Assembly (NCBI GenBank): GCA_044220975.1
Contig: JBGAPZ010000001.1
Location: forward strand, 1-64,000
Length of the DNA: 64,000 bases
Source of the DNA: SZUA-430 sp044220975
GTDB taxonomy: Bacteria; Pseudomonadota; Alphaproteobacteria; Micropepsales; Micropepsaceae
Reading direction: 5' to 3'
The notes beneath the pieces are model-generated. The model worked only from the letters and a program-made list of their open reading frames with translations, ran no database searches and was not told where the DNA came from. Positions 1 to 10,159 of this stretch are shown piece by piece. The position numbers and the translations under genes are program-made. How positions within the stretch are numbered: the first letter of the stretch is position 1; every line of letters starts with the position of its first letter.

Positions 1-197
1 GGGCAAGCCGCCGGGTACAAAGAAAGAAACGACAAAAATCCCTGTTAAACCGGCCACCTAACGAATAACCCGGGGGCGGTGGCGCCGATACCTGCCGCCT
101 CCTGCCAACTCAATCCTGGTGACAACCTCTGATCTCGCGTGGAACAGGGAAATAGCCCGAACCTATAAGGATGAACCTCAAACGGTTCGTTGTGGCG

Positions 198-1531
198 ATG
201 GATCTGCAATTCCTGGGCGCGGCCGGCACGGTCACCGGTTCGAAATATCTCGTGCGGGCGGGCAACGATCGGCTGCTCGTCGATTGCGGTTTGTTCCAAG
301 GCTTCAAGCCGTTGCGTCTGCGCAATTGGGACAAGCCCCCTTTCGATCCTGCCGCAATCAACGCGGTTGTGTTGACTCATGCGCACATCGATCACTCGGG
401 TTACTTGCCGTTGCTGCTCAAACAGGGCTTTCGCGGTCGCATCTACTGCACCGAGGCGACAGCCGATCTTTGCCACATCTTGCTGCCCGACAGCGCGCGT
501 CTGGCGAACACCTACAGAGCGCGCCAATCGGGTGGTCGGCTATTCGACATCATCCGCGCTTCCCTCTACACCCGGGCGTGACGCGGAAGCGGCGCTCCGT
601 CATTTGGTAACGGTGCCATTCGGGCACGACTTCAACCAGCCCGCCGCTGCGCGCAAGCTTCGCTCACGCGCAGGGTCACATCTGGGCGCCGCCACCGTGC
701 GCCTGTCGAACGGGCGGATGACGTTGGCTGGCGGCGATCTGGGCCGCCAGCACGGCGACCTGATCATGCGCCCGCCGAGCCATATCGGCGCGCCGATTTT
801 CTGGTCGTGGAGTCGACCTATGGCAACAAGCGCCACGAAAATCACGACCCCGACGCAAAGTTGGGCGAGGTCGTCAACCGAACCGTCGCTCGCGGCGGCA
901 CGGTAGTAATTCCTGCCTTTGCTGTCGGCCGCACGCAGGCCTTGCTGTTGGCGATCGCGCGCCTGAAGGCGAAGAAGAAGATCGCCGCCGCCACGCCTGT
1001 GTTCTTGAACAGCCCCATGGCCCAAGATGCGACCTCCATCTATCGCCGCCATCGCAACGAACACCGCTTAAGCGAGGCTGAATGCGAGGCCATGTGCAAG
1101 GCTGCGAAGATCGTGAATTCGGTCGAGGAGTCCAAGCAATTGAACCTGTCGCGCGACGCGAAGATCATTGTGGCCGGCAGCGGCATGGCGACGGGCGGAC
1201 GCGTGGTGCACCATATCGCGGCGTTCGGTCACCCCGGCGAGAAACGCCATCGTCTTCGCAAGGTTTCAAGCGGGCGGCACGCGCGGTGCCGCCATGGTGG
1301 CCGGTGCCGAGGAGGTCAAGATCCACGGTAGCTACGTGCCGATCCGCGCGGAGGTTGTGTTGCTGGGCAACCTCTCGGCGCATGCCGACAGCGACGAGCT
1401 TATGGCGGCTCAAAAGCTTCGAGAAGCCGCCGCGCAGGACGTTCATAACCCGCGCCGAGCCTCCTGCCGCCGACGCACTACGCTTGCGCATCCAGGACGA
1501 ACTCGGTTGGAGCGCGCACGTACCTGTTTAG
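198..1531 (+). pseudogene. MBL-fold RNase / CPSF73-like beta-CASP protein, multiply frameshifted
   Basis: The pieces together spell a metallo-beta-lactamase fold exonuclease of the beta-CASP (RNase/YSH1-like) family, which cuts RNA with two zinc ions. The first frame has the usual family start (MDLQFLGAAGTVTGSKYLV) and the zinc motif HAHIDHSG near 379-402. Another frame carries GGDLGR, the next ESTYGN, FAVGRTQALL and SGMATGGRVV, and the last frames carry LLGNLSAHAD and the C-terminal tail ending at 1531. At least four shifts are needed to join them; one is an extra T near 579, between LYTRA and DAEAALRH. The total length, about 445 codons, matches an intact family member. ATG 171 is a possible earlier start, but its AAGG abuts the start codon. 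Confidence 0.8.
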
Positions 1532-1532
1532 G

Positions 1533-2529
1533 TCAGTCGAACTTGAGCGCTGGCACGATCACCGCTGCGCCAGTGGGTCGGCCGTCGCGCAGCGCGGCCA
1601 GCGCCTCGTTCGCCCGCTCAAGTGGAAACGTAGTCGTGCGCACCTTTAACGGCAGTTGCGCTGCAACGGCCAAGAAGTTGCGCGCATCGGCGCGCGTCAA
1701 GTTCGCGACCGACACGAGCTCTCGCTCACCCCAAAGATCGCGATAGGGAAACGACGGGATGTCGCTCATGTGTATGCCGCCGCACACCACGCGGCCGCCT
1801 TTGCGAATTGCACGCAATGCGACCGGCACAAGCGCGCCGATCGGCGCAAAGATGATTGCCGCGTCCAGCAGCTCCGGCGCTTGCTCGTCGGATGTTCCCG
1901 ACCACACGCAGCCGAGTTCGCGTGCGAGCGCCTGAGCTGCGTGGTCGCCCGTTCGGGTGAATGCATAAACGCGTCGCCCTTGCGCGCAGGCGACCTGAGC
2001 GACGATGTGTGCCGCGCGCGAAGCCGTATAGACCGAGTGTTCAGGCCTGCGGCACTTTGTGAGGCACCGCCAGCCCGATCAAACCCGCGCACAGCAAAGG
2101 TGCCGCTTCGACATCGCCCAGAGTGTCCGGAAGCAAGAACGCGTAGTTTGAATCGGCAACGACATGGCTCGCAAAGCCGCCGTCGCGCGTATAGCCCGTG
2201 AACGTCGGGCGATCGCATAGATTCTCGTGCCCGCCCTCGCAGAACGTGCAGGTGCCGCAGGTACCGCCGAGCCAAGGAATTACCGACCCGCGCACCGATC
2301 GAAAATTGGCCGACCGAGCGTCGACACTTTCCACGCGCCCGACGATTTCGTGGCCAGGCACGACTGGAAATCGCGTGTCGGTAAGCTCGCCGTCGACGAC
2401 GTGGAGGTCGGTTCGGCAAACGGCGCAAGCCGAAACGCGGACGAGAAGCTCTCCTTCGCCCGGCGAAGGCGTTGGCCGCTGCTCAAGCTTGAGGAGCGAA
2501 CGCGGTGCGTGCAATATCATCGCGCGCAT
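1533..2529 (-). pseudogene. Zinc-dependent alcohol dehydrogenase, one frameshift
   Basis: This is a medium-chain Zn-dependent alcohol dehydrogenase that would oxidise alcohols with NAD(P) in the cytoplasm. The N-terminal part (2529-2041) has the catalytic-zinc region CRTDLHVVDG, GHEIVGRV and a four-Cys structural-zinc loop (CGTCTFCEGGHENLC). The reading then stops, and the cofactor-binding half continues in another frame from about 2040 with AAHIVAQVA, GRRVYAFTR, KGGRVVCGGIHMSDIP and the C-terminal tail. One shift near 2040 restores about 331 residues, the normal family length. The missing segment falls at the start of the Rossmann fold. It lies 3 bp from the ChaB-like gene and is probably cotranscribed with it. 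Confidence 0.82.
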
Positions 2530-2532
2530 GGT

Positions 2533-2769
2533 TCAATGCGACCCTCGATGCAGCGCCGCGGTAGCACCCGTTCCCCATGCGTCGCCGCGCTTGATGTAAA
2601 GCTTCTTCACCGCAGCCCAAGCCACCCTGTGTGCAATCTCTTCGCGCCGCCCACTGTCGGCGTACGAGCGGAAGGCGTTGTTGAACGCCGCACGATAGAT
2701 ATCCTGAGCATGGCCGGGCAATACGTGGCGAATGCGAGGTGGCAGGTCGATGTTTGAAGCATAGGGCAT
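2533..2769 (-). CDS. ChaB family protein
   Basis: This 78-residue protein matches the small ChaB family almost throughout: it begins MPYASNIDLPPRIRHVLPGH, continues AQDIYRAAFNNAF, then REEIAHRVAWAAVKKLY. Escherichia coli ChaB is annotated as a cation-transport regulator, but the molecular role of most homologues is unknown. No signal peptide or membrane segment is visible, so it should be cytoplasmic. It lies 3 bp downstream of the galE-like gene and 3 bp upstream of the alcohol dehydrogenase on the same strand. It is one of the few intact reading frames in the first 9 kb. Confidence 0.85.
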   Translation of the reverse strand: MPYASNIDLPPRIRHVLPGHAQDIYRAAFNNAFRSYADSGRREEIAHRVAWAAVKKLYIKRGDAWGTGATAALHRGSH

Positions 2770-2772
2770 GGC

Positions 2773-3826
2773 TCATCCCCTTCTCGTCGGGTTCGGCCCT
2801 CCACAACGCCTAAAAAACTGATCTCCATCGGCACCCTCGCTTGTTGGCAGCGCCCAGGTTTTGCGTTCCCAGTCGAGCGCCGTCTGAACGGTGTAGCTGC
2901 TCGAGGCATAGCGCGGCGTCCACCCGAGTTCGGCTTTGAGCTTGCGCAGATCGCACGCCAGTGCCGCCACATCACCCCGGCCGTCGCGGGCAATTGCGCG
3001 TGGGTAGCGCATGGTTCAGCACCTGGCCGAAGGCCGCCACCACCTCGCGCACCGAATGCCCGGTGCCGTAGCCGCAATTGTAAAGCCGCGTCTGGCCGTC
3101 GCCGCCGGGCTTGGCGAGCGCCAACACATGCGCTTCCGCCAGATCCATGACGTGGATGTAGTCGCGGATCGCCGTGCCGTCCGGCGTCGGATAGTCGGTG
3201 CCGTAGATGTCGAGATGCGGCCGCGCGCCTGTGGCCACTTGTGAGGCAACCTTGATCAAATGCGTGGCCTCAGGTGTGCGCTGACCGGTACGCAGCCGCT
3301 CGTCCGCGCCCGCCACGTTGAAGTAACGAAAGATCGTGGCCCGCATTCCCGAAACCCGCGCGATGTCCTTCAGCATGAACTCGGAGGCCAGCTTCGAGTG
3401 CCCGTAAGGATTCGCGGGCTTGGTCGCGACGCTCTCATCGATCAGCGCCGTCGCGGGTTCGCCGTAAACCGCCGCAGTAGACGAGAACACAAAATCGTGC
3501 ACACCCGCCTTCGCGCAGGTATCGAATACGCTCAGCGATTTCACGGTGTTGTTGAAATAATATTTTGCTGGTTCCGCGACGGATTCTTCCACTCGGATCG
3601 CCGCCGCAAGCTGCACCACCGCCTCGATCCGCCACTCGCGAATCGCGCGGGCCAACGCGTCCGCGTCCCCGCAATCGGCCTGTACGAACGGCACCTGCGG
3701 TGGAACCGCCGCGCGCGCGCCCGTGGACAAGTTGTCGAGCACGAACGGCTCGTGACCCAGGTCGAGTAAATGATGCGTGATGGAGCTGCCGATATAGCCA
3801 GCCCCGCCGATCAGAAGCGTACGCAT
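2773..3826 (-). pseudogene. galE: UDP-glucose 4-epimerase (GalE-like), frameshifted near the C terminus
   Basis: An extended short-chain dehydrogenase that interconverts UDP-glucose and UDP-galactose, feeding surface polysaccharide synthesis. The N terminus MRTLLIGGAGYIGSS is the NAD-binding loop, SSTAAVYGE carries the catalytic Ser/Thr region and YGHSKLASE the Tyr-xxx-Lys pair. FNVAGAD and GTAIRDYIHVMDLAEAH are typical of GalE. The frame breaks near 3000, after VLNHALPTR, and the expected ending (GDVAALACDLRKLKAELGW, then LDWERKTW) continues in another frame to 2773. A single indel would restore about 350 residues. Its start faces the secreted-protein gene at 3945, so 3827-3944 must hold two divergent promoters. 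Confidence 0.85.
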
Positions 3827-3944
3827 CTTGGACCAGTTCTCCTTCGCGCGGGCTCACGAGTTTCTAAACGGGCCGTTCATGCACCATTCAGCCCCGGGAG
3901 CGCAAAAGCCGACCCTGGGGACACCCATTCGAAAGGTAAGAGAA

Positions 3945-4958
3945 ATGAGATTAAGAACTCTCGCTCCGGCGCTAGGAGCTGCGCTGAGCTTGAGCCTCCT
4001 CGTCGCACCGGCGTAGGCCGATCGCGGCGGCGGTTGGCGAGGCGGCGGCAGCGACCAACAAGCGCATCAAGACGGCGGCAACCGTTCTGGCGGCGGTGAC
4101 GGTTGGCGTCAACGCGGCAGCGGCGGCGGCGGTGGCGGTCAAGATCAGCAAGGCGCGCGCGGTCTCGGCGAATCCACCCGGACCGGCCGGTGGCCTGGAG
4201 CCGGCCCGCGTTGGGGCGGCCTGGCCCAGCAGGCCCCGCCGGCGGCCCGCCGGCGCTGGCCCCGTTGGTGGTCAGGTGCCGCCGCGTTGGGGTAACCCTC
4301 CCGTTGGTGGTCCAGGCGCAGGACCGCGTTGGCGTGACCGCGACAACAATCCGCCTGGACCCGCGCGGTGGACCCGGCACGGGTGGGGAGAACCCTCCTG
4401 GCCCGCGCGGTGGCGTGCTGGCCCCGGTTGGGGCAATCCTCCTGGGCCGGTTGGCGCCGTTGGCGCTGGCGCGACCGCGATGACAATCCGCCCGGACCGC
4501 GCGGCGGCCCTGGCACGAACTGGGAAAACCCTCCAGGCCCGCGTGGTGGCCCCGGCACGTCGCCGGACCGGCGCTGGCGTGGTGATCGCGACTGGCGCGA
4601 CCGCGATTTCCGCGACCGCAACTGGCGCAACAACAACGGCAATTGGCGTAACAACAACTGGCAAGACCGTTGGCCGGGCGTGAAACATCACCCGCGTTGG
4701 CGCCCTGACCAGTTCTACTATCAAAACTACTGGTACCCGCGTTGGTACAACAACGGTTGGGATGATAGCTGGCGTTGGTACATCGGGCTGCGCTTCTACG
4801 ACGACGCATACTGGTGGTACTACGACGACCAATGGATGTACTGGGACTACAGCGGCCTTTGCTGGCGCGCCGGCAATCCGCGCTGGAGTTCTTACGGTTG
4901 GCAGGACCGTTACTGGCCGCGCCAATGGAGCGAATATCGCTGGCGCTTCTGCTGGTAA
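3945..4958 (+). pseudogene. Secreted low-complexity Gly/Pro/Arg then Trp/Tyr-rich protein, interrupted
   Basis: I do not recognise a family. ATG 3945 has AAAGG about 9 bases upstream and opens a clear signal peptide (MRLRTLAPALGAALSLSLLVAPA). A TAG at 4014-4016 interrupts it exactly where the signal peptidase site should be; the same frame continues with ADRGGGWRGGGSDQQ, so CAG to TAG would explain the stop. Beyond 4200 at least three indels switch frame. The mature protein would have a Gly-rich part, copies of PRWRDRDNNPPGP and NPPGPRGGPGT, a WRD/WRN segment, and an ending of about 90 residues very rich in Trp, Tyr and Asp, finishing RWRFCW. A surface or matrix role is only inference. Confidence 0.6.
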
Positions 4959-4972
4959 GATCAAATGCAACG

Positions 4973-4996
4973 GGGCCGGAGAGAAATCTCCGGCCC
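4973..4996. terminator. Bidirectional hairpin terminator
   Basis: A perfect 10-bp stem (GGGCCGGAGA / TCTCCGGCCC) with a GAAA loop lies between the convergent ends of the secreted-protein gene (stop at 4958) and the minus-strand epimerase gene (stop codon 4998-4996). On the plus strand it is followed by TAATTCTT. Its left arm begins 14 bases after one stop codon and its right arm touches the other, so it can serve both transcripts. Confidence 0.8.
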
Positions 4997-5976
4997 TAAT
5001 TCTTCGGCCAAACGCGATAGTGGTCGCGATACCAAGCGACGAAGCGCGGGATGCCTTCGCCGATCGGCGTCTTCGGATCGAAGCCCAAGTCCCGCCTTGA
5101 AGCCTCGATGTCCGCATACGTTCGCGCCACGTCACCTGGCTGCATCGGTTCGAACCTCACCTGCGCGGGCCTGCCCAACGCCTTCTCCAACACCGCAATG
5201 AAATCGGTCAGCTTCTCCGACCGGTGATTGCCCAAATTGTAGATCGCATGCGGCGGTGTGGTTGATGGCTTGCGCGCAACGGCGGCCAACACGCCGGCGA
5301 CGATGTCGTCAACATAGGTGAAGTCGCGCCACATCTCGCCGTTGTTGAACACGCGGATCGGCTCCCCCGCCAAAATCGCGCGCGTAAAAAGAAAGGCCGC
5401 CATATCGGGCCGTCCCCACGGTCCATAGACGGTGAAGAACCGCAGTCCTGTCGCCGGCACGCCATAGAGATGTGCATACGTGTGGCCGATCAGCTCGTCG
5501 GCCTTCTTCGTCGCCGCATAAAGCGAATTCGGCTGCTCCGTCTCGTCATCGACAGAGAAAGGCAGCTTCGTGTTCCCGCCATAAACCGACGACGAACTCG
5601 CATACAAAATGCTGTAGCTTTGAGAATTTCCGGGCCAGCTCCAGACATCACGACCTGACCCATCACGTTCGACGTCACATAGGTGTAGGGATCGGTCAGC
5701 GGAAGTGCCGTACCCCGGCCTGAGCCGCCAAATGAACGACGTGGGTGACGCCCGGATACTTCGCGCCAGCGCCAAATTGCGTCGCGATCCGCGATGTCGA
5801 GCCGCTCGAACTGAAAACCCTTCTGCGCCTGCAGCTTCGCCAGCCGCGCCTCTTTCAGCGACACTTCGTAATACGCATTCAGGTTGTCGACCCCGACGAC
5901 CGTATCGCCGCGCGCCAGCAAAGCCTGCGTCCACATGAAACCCGATGAATCCGGCCGCGCCGGTCAAAAGAAGCAT
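4996..5976 (-). pseudogene. NAD-dependent epimerase, UDP-glucuronate 4-epimerase-like, frameshifted
   Basis: The pieces match the UDP-glucuronate 4-epimerase (CapI/LspL-type) branch of extended SDR enzymes, which make UDP-galacturonate for capsule or LPS. The start at 5976 reads MLLLTGAAGFIGFH. A second frame continues QALLARGDTVVGVDNLNAYY and FQFERLDIADRDAI. The first frame resumes with YASSSSVYGGN, the catalytic YAATKKADE, TGLRFFTVYGPWGRPDMA and FTYVDDIVAGV, and runs to the end (FVAWYRDHYRVWPKN). At least two indels are needed, one near 5930 and one between about 5600 and 5780. Total length is about 327 codons, as expected. It shares a terminator with the gene on its left. Confidence 0.82.
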
Positions 5977-6064
5977 GGTGTGAACTCCGACAATTTCCGA
6001 CCACAGCCCTGGCGTAAGCAGGGCCGGGCAGGGCAAGCTGTGGCCGCAACAAAGGGAACGACCG

Positions 6065-6309
6065 ATGCAACTGAATTTTATCGCACGTCCGCTTCTGATC
6101 GGCCGGCCTGATGGGTCTGTCCTACCTGGCAGGGGGCAGCTCGATCGCCGACTGACACCGTCGATCACTCATCGGTCGACTTCCGTCAAGGCAAGAGCCC
6201 TTCTGGATGCCTCAGGAACGAACCGGCAGGGCTACGGCAACGTCGAAAAAGCAAAAGCCAACATTGACGGCGCGCTGAAAGAAATCGACAACGCGCAAGC
6301 GGCGGCTAA
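6065..6309 (+). pseudogene. Small secreted helical protein, frameshifted
   Basis: A short gene that can only be read with indels. AAGGGA lies 7 bases before ATG 6065. The first codons (MQLNFIARPLLI) join, after a one-base shift near 6100, to GLSYLAGGSSIAD, which makes a plausible signal peptide. The original frame later gives VKARALLDASGTNRQGYG and KAKANIDGALKEIDNAQAA, a charged helical stretch of the kind seen in small secreted bacterial proteins. A TAA at 6307-6309 ends it after one further shift. The product would be about 80 residues. I do not recognise a named family. The stretch 5977-6332 holds nothing else that I can see. Confidence 0.4.
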
Positions 6310-6332
6310 CGACGGAAGAGCGTGGCACGTGA

Positions 6333-7602
6333 TCAGCCGCATCCAGATACGTGATCCCCTTCGGCACAATCGCCGGATGATCGCCGACCGCACGTCGATC
6401 AACACGCCCTGTTTCAGCGCGAACAGCTTCTTTGGATCACTCAAAAACTCGCGGTGCGGAACCGCCAGAATGAGCGCATCGAGCTGCTTGGCCTGCGCCT
6501 GATCGGTGAGCGCGATGCCGTACTCGTGCACAGCATCCTCCGGCCGCGCCTTCGGATCGCTGACGGTGTGCCAATGCCGGGGCTGCCGAGCTCGCGCACG
6601 ATATCCGGTACGCGGCTGTTGCGGATGTCGCCGACGTTCTCTTTGAACGTAAGGCCAAAGATCGCGACCCGTGCCTCGTTCAACGGCGTTGTGTTGCGGC
6701 TCAAGAAACGCACCAACCGCTGCGCCATAAACGCGCCGACGCCGTCATTGATCGCCGCCCCGCCAAGATCACATCCGGGTGATAGCCCATCAGTTCCGCC
6801 TTGGTCGTCAGGTAGTACGGATCGACCCCAATGCAGTGGCCGCCGACCAGGCGGCGCGTGAACGGCAAGAAGTTCCACTTCGTCCGCGCCGCCTTCCAAA
6901 CGTCGGAGGTGCGAATATCTAACCGGTCGCAACAAGCGCGAGCTCGTTCATGAGCGCGATGTTCAAATCGCGCTGCGTATTCTCGAGTACCTTGGCGGCC
7001 TCCGCGACCTTGATCGAGGGCGCTAGATGAACGCCCGCCGGAACGATCGTCCCGTAGAGTCGCGCGAGGGTTGCAGCCGTCGCTTTATCCTCAGCCGACA
7101 CAACCTTCACGATACGTTGCAGCGTGTGTTCCTTGTCCCCAGGGTTGATCCGCTCTGGCGAATAGCCGATCTGGAAATCAGACCCCTGGTTCAGACCGGA
7201 AACCTGCGCGAGTATCGGTCCGCAAAAGTCTTCTGTTAGACCGGGATAGACCGTCGATTCGTAGCAGACGATCGTGCCGCGCTTCAGTGCGCGTCCGACG
7301 GTTTTGGAAGCGCTCTTCAGTGGACCAAGATCGGGCCGCTTCTGATCGTCGATCGGCGTCGGCACACAGACAATAAAGACGTCGGCGCCTTTGAGGTCGT
7401 CTTCGCGATGGGTAAATGTCAGTTGGACGGATTTGAGTTCAGGGCGCGTGAGTTCGCCGGTCCAGTCCTCACCCTGTTTCAGCGCATCGACGCGCGCCTC
7501 GTTGATGTCGAACCCGATCGTGCCCGGAAACTTCGCCGCAAAGCCTACGGCGACCGGCAAGCCGACATATCCAAGACCGATGACGGCGACGCGTTCGCTC
7601 AT
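6333..7602 (-). pseudogene. UDP-N-acetyl-sugar dehydrogenase (TviB/WbpO-like), frameshifted
   Basis: A nucleotide-sugar dehydrogenase that oxidises C6 of a UDP-N-acetylhexosamine twice with NAD to a uronic acid for capsule or O-antigen. The intact N-terminal part (7602-6919) has VIGLGYVGLPVAVGF, DVFIVCVPTPID, STVYPGLTEDFC and IGYSPERINPGD. The rest is in other frames: KWNFLPFTRRLVGGHCIGVDPYYL, KAELMGYHPDVILAGRAIND, VAIFGLTFKENVGDIRNSRV, LDALILAVPHREF and VLIDVRSAI. The usual catalytic Cys motif appears here as GGHCIGVDPYYL. At least three shifts are needed. The C-terminal end at 6333 is my estimate from the family ending ITYW followed by TGA. The start lies 74 bp from the divergent O-antigen ligase gene. 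Confidence 0.8.
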
Positions 7603-7676
7603 GCGCGCAAATCTGTTGTTGCAGCGACCGGCATAGGTACGCCCGCGTCCGGCTCTGTCAAGGAGCGCGGCGCGGC

Positions 7677-9112
7677 ATGAACCGTGACGACGACAACGTC
7701 TGGCTTTACCCTGAGCGAGCCCTGTTGCTCGTGTTTTTGTTGTGCTGGCGTGGGCGCCGTTTCCCTATGGCTCGAACCGCCCATGGGCCGAACTCGCACT
7801 CGGAATGGGCTTGGGAAGCATCTTGCTGATGTGGGCGGGCCTCGCGCTCACCGGCTTCGTGCCGGTGACGCCGCAACTGCGCCGGCTCGCACTGCCTGGT
7901 CTCTGCGTTGTCGTGGCGTTGGGCTGGGCCTTCGCGCAATCGGTCAACCTCGAAGGGTTCGCGTCGCTTAGGGCTCGACTTTGCCCTCGCACATCGATTT
8001 GGGAAATGACAAACGCAGCACTCGGCGGCCACGTCGGCAGCTATGTCTCCGTCGATCCGGAACTGACGCGCCAAGGCATGTTCGCGGCCGCGCTCAGCAT
8101 CGCAGCCTTCCTCGTCGCGTTCGAACTCGCGCGCGACCGCGATCGCGCAGCGTCGATCGTGTCCGGCGTCGTCATCATCGGTTTCCTGTACGCAGCCGTC
8201 GCGCTCGCAAGCTTCTACTTGAAGGTCGACTATCAGTCTTGGCTGATGCGCCGGATCCGAAGATCGATACGACACGCGTCACCGGTCCCTTCGTAAACCC
8301 GAACCATTTCGCAACGTTTCTCTCGGTTGGAGCCATCGCCGGCTTTGGGCTCTTTGCGAAAAGTTGCGGCAGGCAATCATCTGGGATCGTGGCGCGCGTT
8401 CATTGCGCGCACAGGCGTAGCCGCGCTGACCGGCGAAGTTGCTCTCGTGTTCGTGATGATCGTGACCACGGTCTCGGCACTTCTGCTCACCCAATCGCGC
8501 GGAGGCGTGATCGCCTTCTTCTTGGGCACGATCGCGCTGATTGCGGCCCTCACCGTAGGGCGCCGCGCCAACAAAGGCGAAGCTTCGGGACAGCGCGCGA
8601 TGGCCGCCCTCCTTGTTGCGGTCCTTGGGATCGCCGCAGCCGTCAGCGCAGATCCGCTGCTCGGTCGCGTTCAAGAGCAAGGCGTCACCGACAACGCCCG
8701 CGCCCAGATCGCACAGTCCACGATGAAGGCGATCGAGTCCGCCCCCTTGACCGGCCTCGGCTTCGGTGCGTTCGAACGCTATTACCCGCTCTTCAGCGAT
8801 GGCGCGGTGACGGGCAACGTCGACGAAGCACACAACGACATTCTGGAAACGCTGGCCGACCTCGGCATCCCTGCAGGCCTTGCTTATCTCGCCGTGCCGG
8901 TTCTGCTCGCGTGGATGTGCTTCCAAGGCTGCCTGAACCGCCGTCGCGACCGCTTGTTCCCAGCCGTAGGGTTCGCCTCATCCGTCGTCGTCGGAATCCA
9001 CGCTGCCGTGGAGTTCAGCCTGCAAGTCCCGGCCGTCGCCGTCGTGTACGCCGCTCTTCTAGGCCTCGGCGTCGCCCAATCATGGCGCACGAATATGGAT
9101 CTTATCCGCTAG
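7677..9112 (+). pseudogene. O-antigen ligase / polymerase family membrane protein, frameshifted
   Basis: A multi-pass inner-membrane protein of the Wzy_C (O-antigen ligase/polymerase) family, which joins or polymerises surface polysaccharide on its lipid carrier. ATG 7677 opens MNRDDDNVWLYPERALLLVF; a one-base shift near 7735 leads into LAWAPFPYGSNRPWAEL. Another shift near 8250 is needed to reach TRVTGPFVNPNHFATFLSVG, and another near 8370 to enter the last frame. That frame carries LLTQSRGGVIAFFLG and, toward the end, AHNDILETLADLGIPAG, both typical of the family. With the shifts mended the protein is about 478 residues with many hydrophobic helices. It fits with the neighbouring UDP-sugar enzymes as one polysaccharide locus. 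Confidence 0.8.
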
Positions 9113-9199
9113 ACGCATTCCCAAGGGCCATGTGGGTCTCTACCTTGACTCCTGGCAGCGGCCCGGTGTCTGTCCGCGCCAAATAGTGAGAGGAACTAT

Positions 9200-10144
9200 A
9201 TGGCCCGCGCATTGACGTTTCCGGGACAGGGCAGCCAAGCCGTCGGCATGGGCCAAGCCTTAGCCGAAGCCTTTCCCGCCGCGCGCGAAGTCTTCGAAGA
9301 AGTCGATGAAGCGCTGAAGCAACCGCTATCGCGCCTGATCTGGCAAGGTCCCGAAGCCGACCTCACTCTCACCGAAAATGCTCAACCCGCACTGATGGCG
9401 GTCAGTCTCGCCGTGATGCGCGTGCTCGAACGCGAGGGCGGCTTCGATTGGACGAAGCACGTGACATTTGTCGCCGGACACTCGCTCGGCGAATACTCGG
9501 CGCTTGCCGCGGCAGGCGCGTTCACTGTGCCCCAGGCCGCGCGCCTGCTTCGCGCACGCGGTTCAGCGATGCGCCGCGCCGCCCCGGTGGGCACCAGCGG
9601 CATGGGCGCGTTGCTCGGTGCCGATTTCGCGCAAGCCGACGAAGTTTGCAAGGAAGCCTCCACCGGCGGCGAAGTTTGCGTCGTTGCAAACGACAACGCG
9701 CCGGGTCAGATCGTGATCTCAGGTCACAAAGGCGCGTTGGAACGCGCACAAGAAATCGCCAAGACGAAGGGCATCAAACGGCTCATGATGTTGCCGGTCG
9801 CGGCAGCGTTCCATTCGCCGCTCATGGCCCCGGCCGCGCGCGAAATGGAAGACGTGCTCGGTGGGGAAACGATCCGCCCGCCCCGTGTGCCCGTGATCTC
9901 GAACGTCAGCGTCAATCCCGAAAGCGATCCCGCAACGATCAAGCGTCTCTTGATCGAACAAATCACCGGCCGCGTCCGTTGGCGCGAAACCATCGAAGGA
10001 TTGCGCGGCCGCGGCATCACCTCCGCGGTCGAGGTCGGCGCGGGCAAAGTGCTCTCCACGATGGCCAAGCGCATCGACAAGGAATTGCCTACGACCTCGA
10101 TCGAAACGCCGCAGGAAATCGAAGCTTTCATAAAAACGCTCTAA
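9200..10144 (+). CDS. fabD: Malonyl CoA-acyl carrier protein transacylase
   Basis: FabD moves the malonyl group from CoA to acyl carrier protein, the entry step of type II fatty-acid synthesis in the cytoplasm. The 314-residue protein has the family start LTFPGQGSQAVGMG (6-19), the nucleophile motif GHSLGEYS with Ser95, and the catalytic His205 in AAAFHSPLMAPA. GAGGAA lies 6-7 bases before ATG 9200. It is the first gene of the fab cluster, 15 bp ahead of fabG. From here the reading frames are clean, in contrast to the 9 kb to the left. Confidence 0.97.
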   Translation: MARALTFPGQGSQAVGMGQALAEAFPAAREVFEEVDEALKQPLSRLIWQGPEADLTLTENAQPALMAVSLAVMRVLEREGGFDWTKHVTFVAGHSLGEYSALAAAGAFTVPQAARLLRARGSAMRRAAPVGTSGMGALLGADFAQADEVCKEASTGGEVCVVANDNAPGQIVISGHKGALERAQEIAKTKGIKRLMMLPVAAAFHSPLMAPAAREMEDVLGGETIRPPRVPVISNVSVNPESDPATIKRLLIEQITGRVRWRETIEGLRGRGITSAVEVGAGKVLSTMAKRIDKELPTTSIETPQEIEAFIKTL

Positions 10145-10159
10145 GCGAAGGATTCAGCG

